Assembly: GCA_964537035.1 (NCBI GenBank)
Contig: CAZIAK010000021.1
Location: 1-64,000, forward strand
DNA: 64,000 nucleotides
From: CAZIAK01 sp964537035
GTDB lineage: Bacteria > Planctomycetota > B15-G4
Reading direction: 5' to 3'
A model generated the notes under the pieces. It worked only from the letters and a program-made list of their open reading frames with translations, was not told where the DNA came from and did no database searches. Both the position numbers and the translations under genes were made by a program. This document shows, piece by piece, positions 26,201-33,730 of the stretch. Position 1 is the stretch's first letter. Each line of letters starts with the position of its first letter.

Positions 26201-26395
26201 CTGCCCCTGCTCGTCGAACGGAGCCTGCAGGCCCAGTTCTTGATCCCCATGGCGGTGAGCCTCGCGGCGGGAGTGCTCTTCGCCACGGTGGTGACCTTGA
26301 TCATCGTGCCAGTGTGCTACCTGATCTTGCACGACCTGCTGGGCCTCTGGGGCCACGGGGATCGGTCCCCGAGCGTCAGCGCAGAAGGGGCGTGA
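23219..26395 (+). CDS. RND-family efflux permease
   Basis: A 1058-residue inner-membrane proton antiporter, normal length for the HAE-RND family. The first transmembrane helix (MLMWLILIGGMITAPIVEQEVFPDVD) is followed by a large periplasmic loop, the TM2-TM6 cluster including GIVVDDAIVVGENV (the conserved double-Asp motif for proton relay), a second periplasmic loop, and the C-terminal helices (VALTGVLVNDSLVLVDFIN). It likely exports hydrophobic toxic compounds. The last gene of the tetR-OMF-MFP-RND operon; it ends 20 nt inside the convergent phosphodiesterase gene. Confidence 0.95.
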   Translation: MKGAIAWFAEHRVAANMLMWLILIGGMITAPIVEQEVFPDVDTGMITVTVEFRGASPAEVETGICIKIEEAVEGVDGIKTISSRAVQNLGTVTIEVLEGEDEREVLDDVKAAVDTIDTFPLEAEKPLVQEFELGLQVINVSVSGAAGERAIRRMANQVRDELLAIGGITRVRLAAVRPFEISIEVSEESLQRWGLSFDEVAQAVRTQSLDLGGGVVKTDGGEILFRAQAQAYEGADFASLVLRTRPDGSRLLLGDVAAIIDGFEDTGQASTFDGLPTAMIKVYRVGKQQALDISDKVQAYVREASLRMPEGVELTTWRDEARVLRGRIDLLVENGRVGLALVFLTLALFLRLSLAFWVTVGIPISFLGALWLMPVMDVSINMISLFGFIVALGIVVDDAIVVGENVYSEMQGGKPGLAGVLTGVNGVSTPVLFAILTTIAAFAPLLTIPGVMGEFIAQLPMVVVPVLLFSMVESLFILPAHLRHLKVGVPLARWNPLRLWEVVRSIVNKALRFVIERAYEPVLHWALRWRYLALSVGLSVLVVMGSLLGAGKIRFVFFPQVEADNIVAWLTMPQGTPSSVTAEAIAVIDGAARELADELEEEWGQPMVRHVLASVGGQPLAEGQSRGFGNVGNFSGAHLGEVNVELRPAEDREVRSEDLVNRWRELTGALPDTVELDFAAIAYSTGSAIDIQLTGHDVDELRELSAELQARLRNYPGVYDLSDTFRAGKQEMRLSLSAEGEAAGLTLVDLARQVRQGFYGEEAQRVQRGRDEVRVMVRYPEEQRRSLGDVEAMRIRLADGRQLPFSAVAVAEPARGDATIERTDRRRSINVTADVDTSLGDPNAILAEVVAEDMPVLLEGHDGVNWSLEGEQREQSDTVGGLLRGFLMSMVLIYALLAIPFQSYAQPAIVMVAIPFGIVGAIAGHLLLGMDVTIMSLFGVVALTGVLVNDSLVLVDFINKSRERGLPLVDAVRCAGPARFRPILLTSLTTVAGLLPLLVERSLQAQFLIPMAVSLAAGVLFATVVTLIIVPVCYLILHDLLGLWGHGDRSPSVSAEGA

Positions 26396-27113
26396 GGTCG
26401 ACCAGCACCGGGCGATGATCGGAGGCGCTGCGGGCCAGCTCCAGTCTTGATCGCAGCATGTGGTCGAAGCGCAGGGGCCCACGAACGAACACGCGGTCGA
26501 GCGCTCCCACCGGCGCCCAGGCCGGGAAGGTTCGGACCGCCTTCGCGCCGACGCCGGTCACGCATTGAAAACCCTCTCGTAGCAGCCGGCCGGTGGGGAG
26601 CGCTCCCGCCCAGTCGTTCGTGTCACCGGCGAGGATGACGCGACTGCGTCGAGCCAGGTGACGGAGCGGGCGGGCGGCCAACAGCTTGCGCACCTGCAGC
26701 CTGCGCTCCATGCCGGAGAGGCCCAGGTGCGTGTTGAACACATGCAGCACCAGGTGGTGTCCCTTGTAGGGCACGCGCAGCTCGGTGTAGAGCGCCGAGC
26801 GCTTCTTCTTGATCGACACGGTGAGGTTGACGTTGGTCTGCCGCACGATGGGGTAGTGGGACAGGGTCGCGTTGCCGTAGCTGCCGTGAGTGAGCTTCAC
26901 GTTCGCTGCGAAGGCGTGGTGGGCGTAGCCCAGGCGCTCGGCGAGTTCTTCGGTCTGATGGTGGCGGTGGCTGCGGGGCACCCCACGATCAACCTCTTGC
27001 AGGGTGAGGATGTCCGGGCGGTAGTGCTGGATCAGGGCCACGATGCGCTCGAGGGCGTAGCGTCTGTCGACTCCGCCGATGCCCTTGTGGATGTTCCAGG
27101 TCAGCAGGCGCAT
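26376..27113 (-). CDS. endonuclease/exonuclease/phosphatase (EEP) family protein
   Basis: A 245-residue member of the DNase I-like fold. Metal and catalytic motifs are in order: TWNIHKG (N7), LQEVD (E40), NTHLGLSG, GDTNDW and SDHRPVLV (terminal His). It is a phosphodiesterase or phosphatase; close relatives annotated YbhP act near cardiolipin synthase, but the substrate cannot be told. No signal peptide is seen, so it is cytoplasmic. It sits downstream of the SGNH-TPR gene on the same strand with a 15-nt gap. Confidence 0.9.
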   Translation of the reverse strand: MRLLTWNIHKGIGGVDRRYALERIVALIQHYRPDILTLQEVDRGVPRSHRHHQTEELAERLGYAHHAFAANVKLTHGSYGNATLSHYPIVRQTNVNLTVSIKKKRSALYTELRVPYKGHHLVLHVFNTHLGLSGMERRLQVRKLLAARPLRHLARRSRVILAGDTNDWAGALPTGRLLREGFQCVTGVGAKAVRTFPAWAPVGALDRVFVRGPLRFDHMLRSRLELARSASDHRPVLVDLTPLLR

Positions 27114-27128
27114 GGAGCCCTCATGGGG

Positions 27129-29351
27129 TCAGCGCCCGCCCGGTGCGGCGAAGCGGCTGCGGGTGCGCCCGCGCTCCAGGTCTTGCCGATACCGTGGGTC
27201 GTCGGGGGCCAGCTGCACCGCCCGCTCCAAGCTCTGTACGCCCTCGTTCACCAGCCCCAGGATGGCCTGGGCCAGCCCGAGGCGGTGCCAGGCGCTGGCG
27301 TTCTCGGGGTCGCCGGCCACAACGATTTCGTACTCGATCAGGGCTTCATCGACCCGCCCTGTCCCGCTGAGCAGAATGCCCAGGTTGAAGTGTGCGCGCA
27401 GGGATCCCGGGTCGACCAGCACGGCGGTGCGCAAGACCTGCTCAGCCTCTTCGAGCTCTTTGTCACGGAGCAGCGAGACGCCCAGCTGGTTGAGCGCGTC
27501 CACGTGCTGGCTGTCGAGACGCAAGACCCGGCGAAACGAGTTTCGGGATTCACGACGCTGGCCCCAGGCGTCGAGCACGATGCCCATGCCGAAGTGGGCG
27601 TCGGTGTGCTCGGGGTCAAGCTGCAAGGTCTTTTCGAAGGCCAGCGCCGCCTCGTCGAGATGGCCCATGGCCAGCAGGGTCGTGGCCAGATTGGCCTGGG
27701 CTTCAAGGTAGTCGGGGTCGATGTCCAGGGCGTCGCGGTAACTCTGCACTGCGCCCTCCAGGTCGCCGTCCAGGCGCCGGTAGTTGCCGTCTTGCCACAG
27801 GCTCATGGCGTCGCCGCCCCCGGAGAGGGCCAGGGCCCGTTCGGTGACGACCCGGGCCTCGCCTTGCTTGCCGGCCCAATCGAGCACGGCGGCCAGGCGG
27901 GCCAGGGCGCGCACATGGGCTTCGGTGTCGACCGAGTCGAGCACTGCCGCCTTGGCAGCGGCCCGGTTCTCAGGGGTCCATTCTGCTGAGAGGGTGAGCC
28001 AGCCTGCTGTTGAAAAGGTGTTGATCAATGCCACGGCGAGCTGGCGGTACAGATCAATCGTCATGTGCACGTGGTCGAGAAAGAGGTCCGCCCCGGGGAG
28101 GGGGGCACCTGTGGCCTGGCGGGCCTGCTCGCCCACCTGAGCCTCCCAGTCGAGGTACGGCACCGCGGCGGCCATGGCGGCCTGGGCCACGATCTCGCCT
28201 ACCTGGGAGGGAGCTCGCAGGGGCACGATGTCTTCGTCCCGGGCCCGGCGCAGCGCCTCGGTGGCCTCTGCGAAGCGCCCGCAGGCCAGCAGGGATCGGC
28301 CGTGCTCATACAAGGCCAGGGCATGGCGCGGATCATCGGCAGCCGCGGCAGCGAGGGCCTCGGCCAGGTCTGGCCGGGCCAGCTGCTGCTCATCGAGGCC
28401 AGCGACTCGTGCCAGAAGCTCGTCGATGGCTCGGGCCCGCTGCTCGGAGACTCCGGGGCCATGTGCGCTCTTGAACGGCCGGCAATCGATCAGCTCTGAG
28501 GCGGGATTGACGAAAACCAGCTCTGCACCTGCCTTTGAGGCTAGATCTGCCATGCGCGCCAGATTCAGGCGCATGTGTGCAAGTATCGAAGCTGCCAGCT
28601 CATCGTCCCGCGAATAGGCGCCCAGGCCCACGCTGTGGTCGAGCAACGTCTCGACCTCTTCGGGCAGCAGGCTGCCCCCGGTCGGTGGGCCAGGTGAGCT
28701 GAAATCAGGGCCGGCCAGGCGCTGGGCCCAGCGAAAGAGAGCGCTGTTGTGCAACAGGGAGCCTGCGGCGAGCCAGCCCTGAGGGGTCTCTCTCAGGTCG
28801 CCGTAGGTGCGCTCTTCGAGGAACTCGTTGTGACCGGTGTAGATCACGAAGATGTCGGGAGCGTAAGCCGTAAGCTCCTCCATCACGGCTGCCACCCGAT
28901 AACTGGCGTAGCTCACCCCGCCAGCGTTGATGACTTCCCATTGCTGGTCCGGGTCGGCGAGGGGCAGCAGCTCTCGTAGCCAACCAGCGAACGAGGTGGC
29001 GTCATCGTAGGGCCGGCCATAGGTGGTCGAGCCGCCCAGGCAGAAGACGCGCACGGTCTGGCTCGCTTTCTCCACAGAGAAGCGCTGGGCGTTGAAGTGA
29101 TCCCGCTTGTACGGGGCGGTTTCCATGAAGTTGCCCGTCGTGTCGGGGACGAACAGCGGGCGGCTGCCGTCAAAGCCCACGAAGGGGTCGGCCTGCGTGG
29201 GGGCCGGGGCCAGGCCCGCGGCGCGCAGGCCAAGCTCAGCCAGTGCGAGCACCGCCAGGGCCAGGCCGAGCTGGCTCAGCAACCGTCGCCAGCGGGGGCT
29301 GCGTTGACGACGAGGCGCGGAGATGTGCTGTCCAGGCGCGGAGCCGGTCAT
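27129..29351 (-). CDS. membrane-anchored SGNH-hydrolase-like protein with TPR domain
   Basis: A 740-residue protein: a positively charged start, one signal-anchor helix (LLSQLGLALAVLALAELGLRAAG, ~24-46), then an SGNH/GDSL-type domain with FCLGGSTTYG (nucleophile candidate S108), NAGGVSYASY (block II), TGHNE (block III) and FLDHVHMT (Asp-x-x-His, block V). From about residue 530 to the end there are six or so tetratricopeptide repeats (DPDYLEAQANLATTLLAMGH, DPEHTDAHFGMGIVLDAWGQ and so on). This suggests an envelope esterase or acyl-transfer-like enzyme with a protein-interaction platform. The start ATG 29351 is the first before the anchor. An adjacent divergent 347-nt region separates it from the GTPase gene. 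Confidence 0.88.
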   Translation of the reverse strand: MTGSAPGQHISAPRRQRSPRWRRLLSQLGLALAVLALAELGLRAAGLAPAPTQADPFVGFDGSRPLFVPDTTGNFMETAPYKRDHFNAQRFSVEKASQTVRVFCLGGSTTYGRPYDDATSFAGWLRELLPLADPDQQWEVINAGGVSYASYRVAAVMEELTAYAPDIFVIYTGHNEFLEERTYGDLRETPQGWLAAGSLLHNSALFRWAQRLAGPDFSSPGPPTGGSLLPEEVETLLDHSVGLGAYSRDDELAASILAHMRLNLARMADLASKAGAELVFVNPASELIDCRPFKSAHGPGVSEQRARAIDELLARVAGLDEQQLARPDLAEALAAAAADDPRHALALYEHGRSLLACGRFAEATEALRRARDEDIVPLRAPSQVGEIVAQAAMAAAVPYLDWEAQVGEQARQATGAPLPGADLFLDHVHMTIDLYRQLAVALINTFSTAGWLTLSAEWTPENRAAAKAAVLDSVDTEAHVRALARLAAVLDWAGKQGEARVVTERALALSGGGDAMSLWQDGNYRRLDGDLEGAVQSYRDALDIDPDYLEAQANLATTLLAMGHLDEAALAFEKTLQLDPEHTDAHFGMGIVLDAWGQRRESRNSFRRVLRLDSQHVDALNQLGVSLLRDKELEEAEQVLRTAVLVDPGSLRAHFNLGILLSGTGRVDEALIEYEIVVAGDPENASAWHRLGLAQAILGLVNEGVQSLERAVQLAPDDPRYRQDLERGRTRSRFAAPGGR

Positions 29352-29698
29352 GGGCGTGGTGTTGAGGGGCGAGGATGATGTCGACGTCGTGGATGCAGGG
29401 TAGCACTCGGGGAGTGCGAAGGCTGAGTGATCGACGGGCCTGTGACGGCTGGAGTTTCGTGGTCGAACGCTTGTAGGGCCGGGTGTATCTTGTCCCCCGG
29501 ACAGCTGATCGCACGTGGTCCACGCGTTCGATCTCTCGTCTTTGGGGCCCGGTGCTTCATGGTCAGTCCCACCGCGGAACATGGCGGGGCGCAGGTGGCA
29601 ACACTGAGCCCCTGTCATGATCGCAGGCGAGCACAGAGTGCCAACGCCACAGCCCACAGCAACGACCCACGCCAGCCCCGTAACGCTCAGGTAACACC
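29352..29698. other. divergent intergenic region
   Basis: This 347-nt stretch lies between the SGNH-TPR gene and the GTPase gene. I see no convincing gene, RNA or clear hairpin. It presumably carries both promoters. Confidence 0.6.
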
Positions 29699-31921
29699 AT
29701 GAAGACGCTGCTCTCCCAGTTCTGCGACCAGTTTGACGAGGCCGTGCGCCCCCTTCTGCAGCCCATGACCCGGGCCGCCGACACCCTCAATCAGGTGTCC
29801 GAGAAGGCCGACGTGAAGTCGCTGCTGCCCACCGTGCTCGACGTGCGACACCAGCTGTCGAGTCTGGCTGACAAGGTCGCTGAGCAGAAGGCCTACGTGC
29901 TCATCTTCGGCCCGCTCAAGAGCGGCAAGTCCACGCTCATGAACGCCATCTCTGGCGCCTATGTGAGCGAAGTGACGACCTTGCCCGCCTACCCGTGCAT
30001 GGTCTACGTGAGCGACGACGACAAGAAGGCCTTCACGGTCACCCGCTACAACGGTGAGACCCAGGACTTCTCCGACATGGACTCCATGCGCACGCTCATG
30101 GAGTGGGCCCACACCGAGCTCGCCGACCGCCTGCGCGAGGTCGAAGCCCGGGGCGAGACGTTTGATCCCCAGGTGCACATCCCCCAGGCCATTCGCCGGG
30201 TCGACGTGAGCCTGCCGGCCAACCACCTGGCCAAGTCGAGCGCGTCCCTCGTCGACACCCCAGGCCTCTACACGCGCATGAAGTTCGGCTACGACCGGCT
30301 GACCCGCGAGTTCCGCAACACGGCCGCCAGCGCGATCTTCGTGGTCAAGACCGACAACCTGTTCTTCGAGCAGGTGTTCGCCGAATTCGAAGACCTGCTG
30401 AAGATGTTCAGCAGGGTCTTTCTGGTGGTGAACATCGACTCCACCAAGCGTGACCTCTACCCCGATGGGCGGTTGGGCCCGAGCATTGAAGGCGAGCACC
30501 CCGACCGCATCATCTCTGCCTTCGAGAACCTCTCGATGACAGCGCCGCTGAAGAAGGCGGTCGAAGACGGGCGACTACGCATCTACCCGGTCGATCTCCT
30601 GCAAGCCGCCAGCGAGCGCATGAGAGACGTGGACGACGAGGCTCGTGATCTGGGCGTGGGTGTGGCTGGCTTCTACACCTTCCTCGATGACCTGAGCGAG
30701 TACCTGAACAGCACCGACTACCTGGTGGCGTTCCTGGGTGACAGCCTGCGCCACGCCTGGTCCCTGGTCACCGAGCTCGAAGGTATCGCCTCCCTCGATT
30801 CCGTGCAGCATCTCGAGCAGACGATCACCGAGCTGGTGGGAGAGAAGCGCAGCCACGAGCAGCGCAGCGAGGCGTTGACCCGACTGGCCGAGACGCCCTG
30901 GGCCAACTATTTTGGCAAGCTCGGCGAAGATCTGTCCTCCATTGCCGCTGGGCGCATCGAGAAGCTCCGGGAGTCGACTTCCGACAAGATCGCCGATGCG
31001 GTCGATGCCTGGTTTGAAGGGGACGGCTCCTTCGAGAGTCTGGTCGAGGACGAGCTGCAGCCGGTGTTGCAGGCCACCCGCGACGATCTGGTGCGCACGG
31101 TGAGCGATGTGCTGCAGACCGTGGCTGGCACGGACACGGCTGGCAGCAATCCCACTCACGAGGTCAAGAACGACCTGGCCACTGTGGGCATTCGCATGGG
31201 CCGGGTGGGCCGGGCCTGCATGAAGATCATCGACCCGGTGAAGGGGCTGGCCGAGGCGCGACTCTCGGTGTCGACCCAGATCGTGCCCATCAAGCGCGGC
31301 TTCTTCGACTACCTGTTCCTGCGCCGCATGCCCGCCATGCAGAAGCGCATGTTCGGCCCGGACGGGTCGCCCAATCAGCCGGTGAGCCGCCAGGTCAAGG
31401 GGCGCAAGCTGGGCAACGTCGCCCGTGAGGCTCTGCAGCATGGGTTCGAGGTGGCCTTCAATGACTACCTCAACGGCGCTCTCGACCATCTCTCCACCCA
31501 TGTGCTGAGCCACTACGTGGAGACCCTCCGTCGGGGACTCAAGGGCGAGCTGCGCAAGCTCAAGGACGCCACGACGCTTGAGCACGCTGCGGTCGAGCGC
31601 CGGCTCAGCGAACTGCAAGAGGTCAGCACGTCCCTGGCGACTCTGCGAGATGTGGTGGGGTCCACCAACGAGAGCCTGGCCCTGCTCTCCCAGCAGTACG
31701 GCGAGACCGACCCAGCGCTGCTGGAGCAGCAGCTCGTCGCCGACGAGAATGCAGCAGCCGAGTTGGCCTTGGATGACGTGGCTGAGTTGCTCGACCCCGA
31801 GCAGATCGAAAGCGACGAGGGCGAGTTCGGCCTGGAGGACGACGTCGACGCGGCTGTCACCACCGAAGAGCCCGCTGACTCGGCGACCGACGATGAAGAG
31901 GCCCACACCACTGCAGGGTGA
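29699..31921 (+). CDS. dynamin-like large GTPase
   Basis: A 740-residue protein with a GTPase domain: Walker A GPLKSGKS (K77), switch I TTLPAYPC with a conserved Thr, and DTPG (D186). The putative guanine-specificity NxxD element follows in LVVNIDSTK. Long helical regions follow, including coiled-coil heptads (~640-690), ending in a very acidic tail (about 70 residues). Length, the helical follow-up and the GxxxSGKS form match bacterial dynamin-like proteins, which remodel or tether membranes; no membrane helix is visible. AGG lies about 8 nt before the ATG. Its partner, if any, is not adjacent. Confidence 0.85.
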   Translation: MKTLLSQFCDQFDEAVRPLLQPMTRAADTLNQVSEKADVKSLLPTVLDVRHQLSSLADKVAEQKAYVLIFGPLKSGKSTLMNAISGAYVSEVTTLPAYPCMVYVSDDDKKAFTVTRYNGETQDFSDMDSMRTLMEWAHTELADRLREVEARGETFDPQVHIPQAIRRVDVSLPANHLAKSSASLVDTPGLYTRMKFGYDRLTREFRNTAASAIFVVKTDNLFFEQVFAEFEDLLKMFSRVFLVVNIDSTKRDLYPDGRLGPSIEGEHPDRIISAFENLSMTAPLKKAVEDGRLRIYPVDLLQAASERMRDVDDEARDLGVGVAGFYTFLDDLSEYLNSTDYLVAFLGDSLRHAWSLVTELEGIASLDSVQHLEQTITELVGEKRSHEQRSEALTRLAETPWANYFGKLGEDLSSIAAGRIEKLRESTSDKIADAVDAWFEGDGSFESLVEDELQPVLQATRDDLVRTVSDVLQTVAGTDTAGSNPTHEVKNDLATVGIRMGRVGRACMKIIDPVKGLAEARLSVSTQIVPIKRGFFDYLFLRRMPAMQKRMFGPDGSPNQPVSRQVKGRKLGNVAREALQHGFEVAFNDYLNGALDHLSTHVLSHYVETLRRGLKGELRKLKDATTLEHAAVERRLSELQEVSTSLATLRDVVGSTNESLALLSQQYGETDPALLEQQLVADENAAAELALDDVAELLDPEQIESDEGEFGLEDDVDAAVTTEEPADSATDDEEAHTTAG

Positions 31922-31983
31922 CCCTGCGATCGCCGTCCGACACGCACCAGGCGGGGCGGGCTGCTTGAGAGAGCCCGATTCGC

Positions 31984-32556
31984 TCAGATCGGCTGGCCCA
32001 GCAGGCCGAGCTCCTTGCCGTGGGGGCGAAGTGCGTCGATGACGAACTCGATGTGGGGTCTCAGCTCGACCTCGAGCAGTGCGACGCCCTTGTGCACCTC
32101 TGGCCGCTCGACCTTGGCGGCGAAGCCCTTGTTCTTGAGCTTCTTGACCACGCTCTTGGACGTGAGCTCAGCGATGCCACCCGGGCGCACATGGCAGCAG
32201 GCTCCGATGAATCCAGTCAGCTCATCGCAGGCCAGCAGGGCCTTGTCGAGCAAGGAGTCGTAGCTGACTCCCCAGGCTGTGTAGTGGGCTGAGATGGCGT
32301 GGGCGATGGGTTCGCAGTCGCCCCGTTCTCTGAGCCAGGCGACGATGCGCTGAGGGTGTTCGTCGGGCCAGCTCTCGTAGTCGGCGTCATGGAGCAGCCC
32401 CGCCAGGCCCCACTCTGCGGCGGCTGACGGGCCGGGACCGTAGTGGCTCGCCGCAGCGATCATCACTTCTTCGACCGCCCGAGCGTGCCGGCGCAGAGCT
32501 TCGCCCGGAGTCCATTCGCAGAGCAGCTCCCAGGCCTGGTCACGGGACAGTGGCAT
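31984..32556 (-). CDS. HD-domain hydrolase
   Basis: A 190-residue predicted metal-dependent phosphohydrolase. H24 (RRHARAV), H56-D57 (LLHDADYE), the histidine pair in HAISAHYTAW and the late Asp in LLACDELTGFI follow the HD superfamily pattern. The substrate is unknown; relatives act on nucleotides. It lies 3 nt after the stop of the TlpA-like gene, so the two form an operon even though one product is cytoplasmic and the other exported. Confidence 0.85.
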   Translation of the reverse strand: MPLSRDQAWELLCEWTPGEALRRHARAVEEVMIAAASHYGPGPSAAAEWGLAGLLHDADYESWPDEHPQRIVAWLRERGDCEPIAHAISAHYTAWGVSYDSLLDKALLACDELTGFIGACCHVRPGGIAELTSKSVVKKLKNKGFAAKVERPEVHKGVALLEVELRPHIEFVIDALRPHGKELGLLGQPI

Positions 32557-32559
32557 CGG

Positions 32560-33609
32560 TCAGCCCGCCCCGCCCCGATACTCGTCGAGGACCTTCTGAA
32601 AGCCAGGGCGACGCTCGTCGGTGGCCATCTCGACGGCACGTTGCTGGAGCATGGCGGCCATGACCGCGTTGCCTCGTCGCCAGTGCACTCGGGCCAGGGT
32701 GTCGAGCACCTGGGGGTCACGGTGCTCGCCCAGTTCGTTGGCCTTGGTGGCGGCCACAAGGGCCAGGTCGAGTTCGGTGGCGCTGGGCTCGCCCTCACGA
32801 CCGGGAGCCACGATCTCCCAGGAGAGCCAGTTGAGGGCCGTGGCGTCCTGGCCCATGGGGCCGCGGGTCGCCTCGAGGGCATAGCTCAGGGCCTCCTGCC
32901 AGCGGCCGTCCTTGCTCATGGATTGGTAGGCGTACACCGCGTAGTAGGCGTAGGCGTCATCAAGGGCGACCAGTTCTTTGGCAGTAGCCGCGGCGTCGGC
33001 AAAGCGGCCGGCTTTGAAGGCCTCATGAAACTGGCTCTGCAGCGGCTTGGCAGACTCTCTCAGTGCGGCTTCCCGTGCGGCCTGCTCAGCCCAGGCGACC
33101 CGGTCGAAGGTGCCGTCGAGGATCTCCTTCAGGGCCTCGTCCATTCCGGCCATGGGGTGGCCGATCCAGCTCAAGATGCCGCTGCCATCGACGATCATGG
33201 CGGTGGGGAGGCCCTTGCGTCCTGCCGCTTTCATGAACGCGTCGGCGGTCTTGGCGTCGATGTCCTCGGCGATGGTGTAGTTCATCGCCTCGCCGCGCTT
33301 CTCGACGAACTCGGCGGTGGGGGTCATCTCGGGACGGGGCCAGATGGCCACACCGATGATGGTGACGCCCTCTGCCAGGCTGTTGGCCAGCGCGTTCACG
33401 TGGGGGATGGAACGGACGCAGGGCCCGCACCAGGTGGCCCAGAAATCGAGCACGTACACCCGGCCGTCGCCGAAACCGGGCACGGGCTCGCCCTTCAACC
33501 ACTGCACATCGCTGAGCGCCGGGGCCGCGTCGCCCACCTCGAGGTCGGGGGCAGCGAGGGTCGGTGCCGCGACCAGGCAAACCAGGGCCAGGGCGAGAAG
33601 CGGGCGCAC
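32560..33609 (-). CDS. secreted TlpA/ResA-like thioredoxin with helical repeat tail
   Basis: A 349-residue exported thiol protein. The signal peptide is MRPLLALALVCLVAAPTLA; the redox site WATWCGPC has C61 and C64, and the cis-Pro loop is GLPTAMIV. The C-terminal half (about 190-349) is helical with TPR-like repeats. It probably reduces periplasmic disulfides, for example of cytochrome c apoproteins, with the tail binding a partner. The start is GTG 33609 with GGAGAG 5 nt upstream. It is divergent from the helicase gene, 121 nt away. Confidence 0.9.
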   Translation of the reverse strand: MRPLLALALVCLVAAPTLAAPDLEVGDAAPALSDVQWLKGEPVPGFGDGRVYVLDFWATWCGPCVRSIPHVNALANSLAEGVTIIGVAIWPRPEMTPTAEFVEKRGEAMNYTIAEDIDAKTADAFMKAAGRKGLPTAMIVDGSGILSWIGHPMAGMDEALKEILDGTFDRVAWAEQAAREAALRESAKPLQSQFHEAFKAGRFADAAATAKELVALDDAYAYYAVYAYQSMSKDGRWQEALSYALEATRGPMGQDATALNWLSWEIVAPGREGEPSATELDLALVAATKANELGEHRDPQVLDTLARVHWRRGNAVMAAMLQQRAVEMATDERRPGFQKVLDEYRGGAG

Positions 33610-33730
33610 GTGATCTCTCCAGCGGTGGGGAGGCGGTGGATGGGCTGGGCCGCCCGGATGGAGGGAGTGTAGCCCCAGTGTGTTGCGGAATGGTGGCAGG
33701 GCGGCGGTGGCCGGTGCAAACTGGGGGGCG

